A model generated the notes under the pieces. The model ran no database searches, was not told where the DNA came from, and saw only the letters and a list, made by a program, of their open reading frames with translations. A stretch of 64,000 bases of DNA from Cercospora beticola (taxonomy: Eukaryota > Ascomycota > Dothideomycetes > Mycosphaerellales > Mycosphaerellaceae), in the NCBI RefSeq assembly GCF_033473495.1, contig NC_088935.1:2356001-2420000 (forward strand). Reading direction: 5' to 3'. The position numbers and the translations under genes are program-made. The first letter of the stretch is position 1. Every line of letters starts with the position of its first letter. Shown piece after piece: positions 52,146 through 62,320 of the stretch.

Positions 52146-53254
52146 GGTGCATGTAGCGTGCGGCAGTCAGCCTGCGGGGCAAGTGTTCCTCGGAGACGTT
52201 GCTGCGTGCCGCCAGTCAGTCAGTCAGCCAGCCAGCCCGCAGGTTGCTGTTGCTCTGACTTTCGAAGAGTAGGCCGGCACGGATCATATTGCCTCCGATG
52301 CCTCGCGTCGAGCCGTTGACCACTCAGCCGGACTCACATGTCAGTGCCATCTGCAGCTGCGGCCGGTCGATTTGTCACGCATCCTGCGAAGATCAATACT
52401 CCCACGCCTACATCGCAGTTCTGTGATCTATCATCGCTTCGATGCCATGACGTGGCTCGCACTGTGATGGATGCCAACACGGTCCATGCGGCTCTCGATC
52501 CGATCTGCCATCAGCGTTGCGCTACCAAACCTTCCAGTCTTCAAAGAAGAGAAACCACTTTGTCCCGGTCTCAGCGACGACTGTCCTAGACCTGATAACC
52601 ATCTCCAACTCTGTTCCGGCTAAGGCATCATCGCACGTTACTCGGCCTCGTTGTTGTATGGCAGCGATGCAGTATTCAGGCCACCAGCTGTTCCTGTACG
52701 AGGCGACTGGCAATGAGACCTCTGGTCGTCCATCGGTCTGGTGCAATCGGCTGACATCACTTCCGGTATCATTCCAATTGCAATGCTGGCTAATGCGAGC
52801 TTACTTTCAGGTACCACTTGCACTAGCCGTGTCCAGTCAAGAACTGCACCCAACGACCCAAGCTTGTCGATGCCACATTGCTTATGCTTCACTTCACGAT
52901 CATTAAGTCTCATGCTTGGTCGGAGCCGACTCCTGGTGCCCGCGGTTGTCCTAGCACGCTTCTTGCCAGAGCCTGCGCGCACGATCTTCGTGGCTGTCGG
53001 CGAGAGTGCATGTATTCTAAGGTTTCTCCTCCGAAGCCTATGGAGACTGTGGCTTCCAAATAATTATGGTAAGCGTCTCGGAGAAGTAGTGTGAGTTTTG
53101 GCTCAATAAACCCTGTCTTATGTCAACGATGACTGCATACATCAGTGCTTGAAGACCAGAGCCGTACTGCCGTTGAGGAGTATATGAGCCAGGCCACAGT
53201 CGCTGACATGCTCGGAGAGCAACTTCACGTTCACACGACGCATATCCACGCAAG
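52146..53254. other. Intergenic with a possible small gene
   Basis: About 1.1 kb. Contains a CAGT/CAGC short tandem run near 52210-52235 and the doubtful minus-strand gene listed separately. A TATA-like GTATATG lies near 53175-53182, about 75 bp before the hydrolase gene. Confidence 0.4.
52522..52913 (-). CDS. Possible small unknown protein, two exons
   Basis: A tentative model: exon 1 52913-52815 (33 codons), intron 52814-52738 (GTACCT...CACCAG), exon 2 52737-52522; 104 aa. The reading frame of exon 2 looks protein-like (NSWWPEYCIAAIQQRG ... TKWFLFFEDWKVW, ending in a stop), with many aromatic residues. No family recognised, no signal peptide, and the donor is weak. It could equally be part of a decayed gene. 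Confidence 0.3.
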
Positions 53255-54542
53255 ATGAAATCTTTCACTACCGTCGCAGTTGTTGCTGCGATTGCTGCTA
53301 CAGCATCGGCTAAGAAGTGCCAAAACATCACGGTCCCAGTGACAATATCTGCCCGGAACGGCTACTTCGATCCAGCTATCGTACCAGCGACCGATATCGA
53401 TGTCACAAACATCATCCTAGACCTGGGACAGCTGGGAAAGAACTACACCCAAGCGCAGCTGAAGAGCGTGGGTCTTTCGAGAACTGGAATTGCGAAGCAC
53501 TTTTTCTGACCTCTCTCATAGTACAAGACCGTACACGGCTCCTATGAACTCGCTACGACCTACTGCGCGCCAGACAAGGGAGACCCTAATGTAGTGCAAG
53601 TGCTTACTCATGGTGTCGGCTTCGACCGCAGGTGTGTTTCGGCCTATGAACTGAAAGAAGTTGGATGATAATTGACATGCGATAAGCTACTGGGACTTGC
53701 CCTTCAACAACTACAACTACTCATACGTGAATGAGGCAGTCGACCATTATGGCTACGCCACCTTCTCCCACGACCGACTCGGAATTGGAATGTCATCGAA
53801 AGGTGATCCCCTCAATGAGATTCAGGTCCTGCTCGAGGTTGCCGCTCTGAAGGCTCTCACCGACAAGCTCCGAGCCGGTCAAATTGCCAACGTCCCCAAG
53901 TTCCAAAAGGTCCTGCACGTTGGCCATTCCTTCGGATCCATTATGAGCTACGCCCTGACTGCTCAGTACCCTACTATCTCTGATGGTCTTGGTCTGACTG
54001 GCTTCTCTCAGAACGGCTCGTTCATCGCCTCTTTCTTGAACGGAAACAACTTCCGTCAAGCCAATGCGTTCCCACAGTTCGCTCAGCTTCCCAAGGGCTA
54101 CTTTGCCCCTGCTTCGGAGCAAGGCGTGCAACTCAGCTTCCTGTCACCAGGCGACTTCGACCCAGCTCTCCTTCCAGTATTTTTCAAGACTGGCCAGCCC
54201 GTCACCATCGGCGAACTTCTTACGCAAGGCGGCGCAGCTGGTGCTCCAAACCCAATCAAGGCGCCTGTGCACATTGTCACCGGCGAGCGCGATATTCCAT
54301 TCTGTGGCGGCAACTGCTTCTCCGCGCCGACAGGTCTCCAGAGCATCCCCGAGTCTTCCAAAGCTATGTTCAAGAACGCGTGCCCATTCAAGGTCAGCAT
54401 CATCCCACGAGCCGGACATGGATTGAACCAGTTGTACAGCCACGTTCAGACATACAAGGAGATCTTGGATTTCTTCGTGCAGAACGGTGTTGCGCCGGGT
54501 GGATACCAGCCACCATACGGCGGAAAGCCTCACGGATACTAA
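53255..54542 (+). CDS. Secreted alpha/beta hydrolase
   Basis: Three exons: 53255-53467, 53522-53631, 53687-54542; 392 aa. A signal peptide (MKSFTTVAVVAAIAATASA, cleavage likely after residue 19) is followed by CQNITVPVTISARNGYF as in many fungal secreted hydrolases of this group. Catalytic residues are visible: Ser189 in GHSFGS, Asp310 in GERDIPF and His352 in RAGHGLN. Several Cys (CGGNC) suggest disulphides. Without splicing the frame stops at once after exon 1, and the spliced join DRSYWDLPFNN restores the cap region. Substrate unknown; esterase or lipase type is likely. Confidence 0.92.
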
Positions 54543-54650
54543 TGCTAGCCAGAGAAATGTGACACGACAGACGACGATACCAGTGAAAGTAATGTAATGT
54601 CATCGCAAGTAACCTAGATGGAAGTAATGAACACGAATTGTATTTTACCC

Positions 54651-56123
54651 TCATATATCTGCATCCACAAATCGAGGCAAGAGTGCTACATTCCACTGCT
54701 GGAATTTTCGAGCGTTGCTCGGCAGCAACTGCGCGCTATTCGCTAGTTTCGCTCGGAGCTCTTCCATCTCGCCAGGAGGGAGTTCAAGTTCGCCTTCGGC
54801 AAGTGCTTGTTGGTTGAGCGCTCCAATGTCTTGCGATGATAAATCGCAGTCTTGCCAGAATATTTTTGCTGCTCGCACGGGTTCTGGTGTTTCGAAAGCT
54901 GATGTAGAGACGGTCATGTCTGGCGTGAAGACCCAAAGTTTTAGACCTTGTGAGCTGGGAGTCGTGCTTTGTGCAGTGAACTTTCGAACGCCTTGACACT
55001 CGACGGAAGACAGCAGCAAACATGACCACCACTTCTCCGATGCATATGATGTCGGGGCTGGCTGGGTAGACGACGAAAGCGCCAGATGCAACTTGCGTAA
55101 TTTGTAGCCACCACTCGTGTGGATATGGCCGAGGATGGTGCTACATGATGCACATGCCAGCTGCTCTCCTGCTGTACTGTTACTGTCACTTGAAGAGCGA
55201 ATCTGAGTTCGAAAGGTCAGTTGGCGTAGAAATGTTGTACATAAAAATGAAGGGAGCGTATGTATCAGTGCTTTGATCCCGTCAGGTCCATGTGCTCCTA
55301 GACGTGACGGTGAAACGCGAGACGTAGATCACTTGTTCCACCAGACCTACCACGAAGGCTGGTTCCGGCTTCACAGCGTCGGCTTGATGTTGCACATTTG
55401 TATCCCGACTCTCCCATGATACTGACCTCGCGGCCTGACAGGGCCGGTTCTTTTTGTGCTATGTTGGAAGCTTACGTCGAATAGGGAGGGCAAAGGGTTC
55501 TCAGGTGAGACGCAACGACCTACCTTGAGACTACAGCAATCTTCCGGTGCGAAGACGAAATCGACAGGATCCACCATGCCCACACCGGATGAGATTGCAA
55601 GCATACTGTCTGCAGAATAGCCTTTTACGGGCGCTGTGTGATCATTGTCATGCACGTGAGGTCGATGGCAGTGCCAGAAGTCCATCATCTCTGCCCAATT
55701 TTCGGAGGGCAGGTCTTTCCAGACGTGGATTTTGCCGCTCTCGAGCAAGATCTGCTGACAATGGTTGCAGCGGAGTTGCACATCGGCTGTCAAGGAGCGC
55801 GCTGTCCACGGCACAACGTGGTCGTCCTGGTGAGCGCCCTGGGTGAGCAGCCCCTGGGAGTCCGATTTCTCCTGAAGTTGCACACGAAAGCTCAAGTCCT
55901 TAGTCGGTGCGGCTGGGATGGTCAGAGTGGCAGCATTGTGGCCACCGGGGACTTGGATAGGCAGCTTGATGGTCGCGGTTTCCCCTTCATGGCTGAGCGA
56001 CATGCAGCTTCCATCTGCGGAGAGGGTCGCGCGGGTCTCCTTGTTGGAGACCGTTGACAAAACTGCTTGGATGGAGATGGCGCGAATGTTGAGCAAATGC
56101 TCGGCGTAGAGGTGGATTGTCAT
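54651..56123 (-). CDS. UBE3D/IPI10-like E2-binding protein (HECT-like)
   Basis: Exon 1 starts at ATG 56123, exon 2 is 55202-54651. The donor of the connecting intron is ambiguous: GTAAGC at 55475 (399 aa) or GTAGGT at 55523 (383 aa); both are phase 0 and join the acceptor CTGAC...CTCAG|ATT. Family hallmarks are LRCNHCQQILL, the signature WKDLPSENWAEMMDFWHCHRPH (a zinc-binding and E2-contact segment), then after the intron CASCSTILGH and a C-terminal LKLWVF...ELPPGEMEELRAKLANSAQLLPSNAR...W. UBE3D binds E2 enzymes and has been described as an E3 for cyclin B in humans; the fungal role is not established. Confidence 0.85.
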
Positions 56124-56360
56124 GGCAAGATGGACCTCATGTTGTGTAGAGACTGCTTTGTGCAGACGAAAGAGACGCGGTTGTGGGGGAGGTGTGGGGT
56201 GTCGGCGGCGGGGAACACGGGAGTCCGACAGCCGGGCTGGGCATGGTTCGATGGCGCCAATGCAGGGTGCGGCTGATGAGAGAAAGTGAGGTGTGTCGAG
56301 GGCTGGCCATTGCATACGACTGACTGTTCGACGTCCACTCCCTCCCACAACGCAACGACA

Positions 56361-57518
56361 ATGGCGACCACGAGAGATTCAGGCGTACGCTCACTGGGCC
56401 ACGTCCTGGTGACGGGAGGAGCAGGATTCCTGGGCAATCACATCGTCTCGCTGCTGGCCTCACGGAAAGCATGTGCCCGCATCACGGTGCTGGACCTCAA
56501 GCAGCCAGCGAACCCCATTGCAGACGTCGACTACCAGCAGGGCGATCTTACCGACTACGATTCCATGAGCAAGTTCTTCGGCGCCCGCAAATTCGATGCC
56601 GTCATCCACACGGCCAGCCCGGTCATGACAGCCAGCAAGAACCGCGAGGTCATGCGTAAGGTCAACGTGGAGGGCACAAGGGTTCTGTTGCGCGCAGCAC
56701 AGGAGACGGGCGTCACCGCATTCGTCTATACCAGCTCCGCCTCGGTCATCCACGATACACAGAGCGATCTGATCAACGCCGACGAATCCTACCCATTGAT
56801 CATGGGCAAGGACCAGCCCGAATACTATACCACTACCAAGGCCGAGGCTGAACTGCTCGTCCTGGCTGCAAACCGCGCTCCACAATATCCCAAGTTCTTG
56901 ACGACCGCCCTTCGTCCCTCAGGCATGTTTGGCGAGGGCGATGTGCAGCTGATTCCGCCCGGACTCAGCGCTTACTACAAAGGTCAGACCAAGATTCAGA
57001 TTGGCGACAACGAAAACCTGTTCGACTTTACTGAGATCACGAATGTTGCACACGCTCACCATCTCGCCACGGCTGCTCTGTTGGCAACTTCTGAGCGTGA
57101 AGGGAAGGGACTCGCCGCACCTCTCGATCACGAAAAGGTGGATGGTGAAGCCTTCTTCATCACAAACGACGCCCCTGTCTACTTCTTCGACTTTGCTCGC
57201 ATGTGCTGGGCAGCTGCAGGCGACAAGACGCGGCCAGAGCAAGTGTGGAAATTGTCGAAAGATGTAGGCCTGTTCCTGGCGACGCTGATGGAGTGGATCT
57301 TCTTCCTCTTCAGACTGGGCAAGCCGAATTTGACTAGACAACAAGTTCGATACACCTGCATGACGAGATACTACAACATTGACAAAGCCAAGAGGAGATT
57401 GGGTTACTCGCCGCTTGTTGGGTTGCAGGACGGGATCAAACGGGGTGTGGCCGATGCTTTGTATCGAGGGGTCGTCGTGGGGCAGCCGCCAGAACTCAAG
57501 GGAAAGAAAATACAATAG
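56361..57518 (+). CDS. erg26: Sterol-4-alpha-carboxylate 3-dehydrogenase (decarboxylating)
   Basis: 385 aa, single exon. Erg26 removes the C-4 carboxyl group while oxidising the 3-hydroxyl during C-4 demethylation in ergosterol synthesis, at the endoplasmic reticulum with Erg25 and Erg27. The Rossmann motif TGGAGFLG is at residues 18-25, the catalytic YxxxK at Tyr156-Lys160 (YTTTK) preceded by the SSAS strand (124-128), and RPSGMFGEGD is the 3-beta-HSD substrate-loop signature. A hydrophobic segment (FLATLMEWIFFLFRL, about residue 310) probably anchors it to the membrane. Divergent from the UBE3D-like gene. Confidence 0.95.
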   Translation: MATTRDSGVRSLGHVLVTGGAGFLGNHIVSLLASRKACARITVLDLKQPANPIADVDYQQGDLTDYDSMSKFFGARKFDAVIHTASPVMTASKNREVMRKVNVEGTRVLLRAAQETGVTAFVYTSSASVIHDTQSDLINADESYPLIMGKDQPEYYTTTKAEAELLVLAANRAPQYPKFLTTALRPSGMFGEGDVQLIPPGLSAYYKGQTKIQIGDNENLFDFTEITNVAHAHHLATAALLATSEREGKGLAAPLDHEKVDGEAFFITNDAPVYFFDFARMCWAAAGDKTRPEQVWKLSKDVGLFLATLMEWIFFLFRLGKPNLTRQQVRYTCMTRYYNIDKAKRRLGYSPLVGLQDGIKRGVADALYRGVVVGQPPELKGKKIQ

Positions 57519-57578
57519 TACCAGCATGATCTCACCTATTCTGTCGGCTGCATGAAGTATCTATACCAAAAGCTACTT

Positions 57579-58931
57579 CTATCCTTGTGCACTATTTCCT
57601 CTAGCTTTCACTCCACAGCGCCAGCTGTGTACCACCGGCCGTCCCTTCCTCTCCCATGCTCGCATTGCCGCCTGGTGCTCTTGGTCCCTCTGATGTTTCT
57701 CAGCCTCAACGACAGCCAGATACTGCCGCTGCACCGACTCCTGATGCGCAGCATCGTCATCCACTAATCCTTGATAGATACGATCGAATCTCTGGCTGAT
57801 CCTCCCACTGTTCATATCCCCTTTCAACGCCTCTCGCTCTACCGCAACGACGAGTTTACGCCCGTAGAGTGCTACTTGAGCAGGCGTCTTCCTGTAATTC
57901 TTCGGCGTCAAAGCTGCTTGCGCTGGCTGCGTAATAGGTATCTGAAGGCGGCGTTCATCGGCTGAGGATGCTCCATCATTCTTCCAAGAGGTTCTGTGCC
58001 TTGTGGATGGGCACGCAAGAAGAGGCTGGAGTTCTTCCAGTGCACTTGTATAATCGGATCCAGATAGCTCCGCTCCGCTATCCGAATCATCGTTCCGTAA
58101 GTTGTTGGCTTGCCGCGAAGGTCGTTCGTTCTTGCCGGCGCTGGTCATGTCGGCAACGCCGTTGGACGTGGAAGTTTTGGCGCTGACGTTCCTGGTGTTT
58201 CGTTGCGGTCGATCTTGCTGACCACCTTTTCGTCGAAATCTTTTTACGATGACCTCCGTGCTTCCTGCAAAGACATCGCTCAATGCTCTGCTTGCTCTTC
58301 GCTTTGCGTGGCGGCCAGCATCCGCTCTCATCTCGAAGTCCAACACAGCTTCCTGCTGTTGTGGGACCTTGTGGCCAAACAGGGTTCCTGAGAAGGTGAA
58401 CTTGCGTCTGGGCGGCATCTCCTGTTCCTGTGCATCTTGCGACCGCGGCAGTCTCGATGTCCTACACGATTCCATAGCGGGTGTAGGGGGCCGTGTTCTC
58501 CAATTATTGAGCGAGACTCGCTTCGTGATGGCATTCTTAATGAACGCAATAGATCTCTTCCTCACAATCCACACCATGCCCTCCCGAGCATCATCTTCTA
58601 CCTCATTCCTGACCTCAGTGCGCGAACTTGATCGATCGGATCCCATCAGAGCCGCATACTCTACCGTTCGGACAAACGGTGCGGCTTTTGTGTCGTGCTT
58701 CTGCTGTCCTCCCGCGGCCGATATGCCCCTCGCAGCCACTGATGGCGGCAAAGCATGTCGATCGCGTCTGCAGGACAATTGGTGTCCAAGCGGTCTCTCC
58801 TTGCTGTCCACTATCGACGAGTTGAATCGGCTGTCGAGAAAAAGACGCCATGCGCGCTCTTCTTGTTCGAAGACCTTGATGTATTCGTGATATGTCGCCA
58901 GCGTCTCGGCAGCGCCTTGTCCATCAACCAT
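57579..58931 (-). CDS. Unknown basic, Ser/Arg-rich protein
   Basis: 450 aa, single exon, ATG 58931. The N-terminus (EYIKVFEQEERAWRLFLDSRFN) is helical; the middle is disordered and strongly basic with PPRRKFTFSGTLFGHK near residue 175 and a KRFRRKGG nuclear-import-like patch; an SGSDYTSALEELQPLL block follows. The last 120 residues (PKNYRKTPAQVALYGRKLVVAVEREAL ... RFDRIYQGLVDDDAAHQESVQRQYLAVVEAEKHQRDQ) form the best ordered, helical part. I recognise no family. Only 60 bp separates its stop from that of erg26. Confidence 0.7.
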   Translation of the reverse strand: MVDGQGAAETLATYHEYIKVFEQEERAWRLFLDSRFNSSIVDSKERPLGHQLSCRRDRHALPPSVAARGISAAGGQQKHDTKAAPFVRTVEYAALMGSDRSSSRTEVRNEVEDDAREGMVWIVRKRSIAFIKNAITKRVSLNNWRTRPPTPAMESCRTSRLPRSQDAQEQEMPPRRKFTFSGTLFGHKVPQQQEAVLDFEMRADAGRHAKRRASRALSDVFAGSTEVIVKRFRRKGGQQDRPQRNTRNVSAKTSTSNGVADMTSAGKNERPSRQANNLRNDDSDSGAELSGSDYTSALEELQPLLACPSTRHRTSWKNDGASSADERRLQIPITQPAQAALTPKNYRKTPAQVALYGRKLVVAVEREALKGDMNSGRISQRFDRIYQGLVDDDAAHQESVQRQYLAVVEAEKHQRDQEHQAAMRAWERKGRPVVHSWRCGVKARGNSAQG

Positions 58932-59585
58932 CTTGAGTCCGTAACGTTGCTATCGCTGCAGTCTAGCTGTTCCTCTCACGTTCTTTACTTTACCTTGAGC
59001 CGATGTTACCGTCCTGCAAATGTAATTATGCACCGTGGTTCTTGAGACGAGATGCGCTTGCTGTTGTAGAGGGCCTATGTCGCCGAAGGTACGTGGAGTT
59101 TCTAGACATGAGCGCCCCATGCATAGAGCACGTGTTTCGCGATGATGCAGTAGCTGCAGCTGTGGCTCGCAACTTTGGCCGGTGGTAGCATCAGGGAGGC
59201 AACTCAGCTTCGCTGACCACCTGCGAGACAATTATTGGCCGCTAAGGCTGGAAATTTTGGTACCTACCATCAAGGAGTTCTGGACATGCTGGACAGACGA
59301 AGAGTAAGCATAATTTGAAAAGTCTGATTGGTTTTCAGTATCTAGCGCAGACCAGTAACGTAACCTCTCGTTCAATCTGGTGTGAAGAAGAGTCGTGTCG
59401 ATTTCCTCCCAACGCTACGCCACAATTCACCGCCCAAGGTCCAGGAGATGCCGAGCACCTTCTACCGTACCGTTCATAGTATCACATAAAAGTCGTATCG
59501 TATCAATGCATCATGCCATGAAAATGGCGACCGCAACCTAGCTGACTTGAAGGTCTGGCCACGTCAAGCTCAAAGTCGTGGGCCT
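58932..59585. other. Intergenic
   Basis: Promoter of the unknown basic protein and 3' region of the C2H2 gene. No feature recognised. Confidence 0.5.
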
Positions 59586-60920
59586 TCAATAAGTGGACTT
59601 CGAATGGTCTTCGGTAAGCTCCGGAAAGAGCTCAGCCAGGGCAGCATTGGTGCCACCGTTCGGAAGAGCCGGAGGTCCGTGGAATTGCTGCTCGAAGTTT
59701 GCGGGAACATTACCCCAGCTGCTGGTTGTCATGTTAGGGAACATGTCACCAGTCGTCGCTACTGGGGCGGAATTGCTGAAGAGAGTGAAGTCTCCTGTTG
59801 TTCCAGCCGAAAAGTCTCCGTAATTATCCTCCATGAATGCGTCTTCGGTGAAGGTCTGCTCCATTTGTGCAGCAGGCGAGATGTGTGTGGCCGAAGAACC
59901 CGGTCCGGCGATGCTCGAATCTGGAGTAAAGGCCTGCCAATTGTCAGGAAAGGCGAAGTCGTTGTCGGTGAACATGAAATGAGCTGGCGACGTTTCCCCA
60001 AAGGTGCTGTGCTCGTAGTGTGCATTGCTGGAAACACTGGCAGAGGTCCGACGATCGTCGCTCATCGCTGGTGTGATAGGGAAAGCAGACGTCGGAAAGT
60101 TTGCCATGTCATTGAAGTCGAACTCGCCGGTGTAGTTCATGTTGAAGTGGCCCAGGAACTCGGATGCTGGTGTGTTGCCATAGGCAGGAGTGTTGTAGTT
60201 GCTAGGGCCAGCCACAGGAGGCGGCGCCATTGATGAGCGCCGGGACGTTTCGCTGTACGTGTGAGAAGATGGAGATGGCGCGATTGGTGTAAGTGGAGTG
60301 AGCATCGTAGATGCCGGCGATGGTGGAACAGAGCCGTGTGGCAGTCGAACGACTTTCGAGCTCTTGCCCTTTCCATTGCTCTTCGAGCGGACGTAGTCCC
60401 AGCCGTGTGCTTTCTCCATGTGCTGCTTGCAGTTGGATTCACGCTTCGAGGTGTATGGGCAAGGCTTGAACATGCAGTGGTACAGTGAAGGCGCCGCCGA
60501 GTGCTTGTCGTTCACGTGGCGATCGCGTTCTTTCTCCGTTGGCCAGCCAAATTCGTGGTACTTGCAATCTTGCTCGGAACATTTCCAGGGTCGTTCGTGC
60601 GTTTTCACGTGCTTGGTCAGATCACACGGGCGCTTAAACTCTTTGTTGCAGAGCTCGCAAGTGTGAATCTCAGGCTTCGCATTCTTCTTGCGGCGAGCCA
60701 TAGAGCGTAGAGCATCTTCCTCATCCACGTCGATCGCCGCGCGCTTCATGTTTCCTGATGCTAATTCCTCCTCAGAGATCTCTTCTCCAGTCGCAAGAGA
60801 AATCACTTTGCCCTCGGGTGTGGTATGCACAAGCTGTGCCGGCTTGCCATTCTGACTCAAACCGCCATGGAGTGAGACAGTAGAGTCCCTGTTCACGTCG
60901 TAGTTAGCACACGGTGCCAT
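59586..60920 (-). CDS. C2H2 zinc-finger transcription factor
   Basis: 444 aa, single exon. Three successive zinc fingers lie near residues 85-175: a classical CELCNKEFKRPCDLTKHVKTH, a longer finger starting CSEQDCKYHEFGWPTEKERDRH, and CMFKPCPYTSKRESNCKQHMEKAH. Upstream is an acidic region (ATGEEISEEELASG) and a basic patch (MARRKKNAK). After the fingers, a GKGKSSKVVRLPHG linker leads into a long Ser/Thr/Pro- and Phe/Asn-rich region, a typical activation domain, with the last residues LAELFPELTEDHSKSTY. Fungal regulator of unknown target. Confidence 0.9.
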   Translation of the reverse strand: MAPCANYDVNRDSTVSLHGGLSQNGKPAQLVHTTPEGKVISLATGEEISEEELASGNMKRAAIDVDEEDALRSMARRKKNAKPEIHTCELCNKEFKRPCDLTKHVKTHERPWKCSEQDCKYHEFGWPTEKERDRHVNDKHSAAPSLYHCMFKPCPYTSKRESNCKQHMEKAHGWDYVRSKSNGKGKSSKVVRLPHGSVPPSPASTMLTPLTPIAPSPSSHTYSETSRRSSMAPPPVAGPSNYNTPAYGNTPASEFLGHFNMNYTGEFDFNDMANFPTSAFPITPAMSDDRRTSASVSSNAHYEHSTFGETSPAHFMFTDNDFAFPDNWQAFTPDSSIAGPGSSATHISPAAQMEQTFTEDAFMEDNYGDFSAGTTGDFTLFSNSAPVATTGDMFPNMTTSSWGNVPANFEQQFHGPPALPNGGTNAALAELFPELTEDHSKSTY

Positions 60921-61070
60921 TGTTGCTGTTCAAACGACTCGGTGTGTGTCTGAGATGGGGGTGGATGGTAAAGCAATTGGCGGTTGCGTTGGATGCGAAT
61001 GTTGGGGGGGGTGGTCGCTTTTTGATGATGAAGCTGCGCGTAGCTGCCTGGCGGCCGCGTAGCTATTCAG

Positions 61071-61102
61071 AGCACAATAGCACAATAGCACAATAGGACA
61101 AT
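61071..61102 (+). repeat. Four tandem copies of an 8-bp unit (AGCACAAT)
   Basis: Three exact copies and a fourth with one change (AGGACAAT) in the 260-bp gap between the C2H2 gene and the 61,181 gene. A minisatellite; likely variable (inference). Confidence 0.95.
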
Positions 61103-61180
61103 AGCAGCGAAGATTCTGCCTATTGAAATCTGGTGCAGGCTGGATCTCGCGAATCAACAATAGAGCCAATGCGATTGTAC

Positions 61181-62320
61181 TTACTTGGTCACATCCATCG
61201 TATCGGACTTCTCCTGCTTGGCTTGCTGTTCTCTGGTAGCTGCCAGGATCGTGGCGTAGCGCCGAATCTGTGACTGTGAGTCAGTATGCGCCAACCCAAT
61301 GGGCGCAGTTGAACGAACCTGCTCAACCAAATCGAAGAAGTAACCCTGCGTGTACGGTCGATCGGTCGGTGCTCGCTGGTCGGACTCGTGAAGGGTCGTA
61401 ACCGTGGTGTGGAGGACGCGAATCGTTCGCTCGCAAAACTGCAGATATTTCGAAGGAGAAACCGAATAATCCTTTACGCCAGAACGCCGATGAGTAAATG
61501 TGCGATCCGAATGGGCACGGATGCGGGTACTTACCGGTGCGAGGAAGATGAGGGTTTTCTCGAGGTCGCGGAGGTTCTTGATTTCTTTGTCGCCAATTCT
61601 GGTGGGAACACTCTTGATGAGTTCGTGGAAATCCGAAAGCGCGGGCTCCTTGAGGATAGGCTGCACGATGTGCTTGTGGATTTGCTCGCCCGCGTATTTG
61701 CTCAAGCAGCGTTCCTCATCAGCAGCTTCCGATATGCTAGAGAACGACTGTGAGCCAGGAGAAGAGGGCGCTCCAGTAGCTATTATACTGTCAGCGGGCG
61801 CAAGGTACTGTCCATTGCGGGGCTCACCGATGCGGGATGAATTCTTGGCGGTCGCTATTGATTCCGTGGAATCTGCGATGGAGGAGCCAATGCCACTATC
61901 AGACGAATGGCTGTGGTGTCGTGTTCGATTTGTCGGAGCCGATCGCTGCCCCGTGGGCTGGTCCGCTACCAGCGTGGGAACGGGCAGCACTTCGGGCTCA
62001 CTCAGGACATTGCCTAGGGCGACAGTGGACTGGGCAGCCACAGCTTCGTCGACACGGTGAAGCAGCTGAGTGACACGACGCTCGCCGGCGCCGATCAAGA
62101 GATCCTCAAGAGACTTGGGAGAGGTTGAGGAGCGCATGGGCATGGCCGGGGTGCTCAATCTCGACTCTAGCGGGTCCCAAAAAGCGCTCTTGCTTGTGTT
62201 GCTGTTGGGGTGGAAGGTGTCACCTTTTCGGATGGACATGTTCTGAAACGAGTCGGCCAGAGAGGTAGAAGGGTCGGTGGCCCTGGCAGGACGGCGGCGC
62301 GGGTTCGTGGCGGCCGACAT
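61181..62320 (-). CDS. Unknown fungal protein with two frame-neutral introns
   Basis: Proposed exons 62320-61828, 61779-61535, 61471-61181; 342 aa. The introns are 48 nt (GTGAGC...CTGAC...ATAG) and 63 nt (GTAAGT...AAAG); both are multiples of three without stops, so unspliced RNA would give 379 aa. The N-terminus is basic then Ser-rich, with SLEDLLIGAGERRVTQLLHRVDEAV near residue 70. The conserved-looking core is HKHIVQPILKEPALSDFHELIKSV, RDLEKTLIFLAP and, after splicing, DYSVSPSKYLQFCERTIRVLHTTV, all helical. No family recognised. The stop overlaps a strong donor-like AAGTAAGTA; see findings. Confidence 0.75.
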   Translation of the reverse strand: MSAATNPRRRPARATDPSTSLADSFQNMSIRKGDTFHPNSNTSKSAFWDPLESRLSTPAMPMRSSTSPKSLEDLLIGAGERRVTQLLHRVDEAVAAQSTVALGNVLSEPEVLPVPTLVADQPTGQRSAPTNRTRHHSHSSDSGIGSSIADSTESIATAKNSSRIGEPRNGQYLAPADSIIATGAPSSPGSQSFSSISEAADEERCLSKYAGEQIHKHIVQPILKEPALSDFHELIKSVPTRIGDKEIKNLRDLEKTLIFLAPVSTRIRAHSDRTFTHRRSGVKDYSVSPSKYLQFCERTIRVLHTTVTTLHESDQRAPTDRPYTQGYFFDLVEQVRSTAPIGLAHTDSQSQIRRYATILAATREQQAKQEKSDTMDVTK

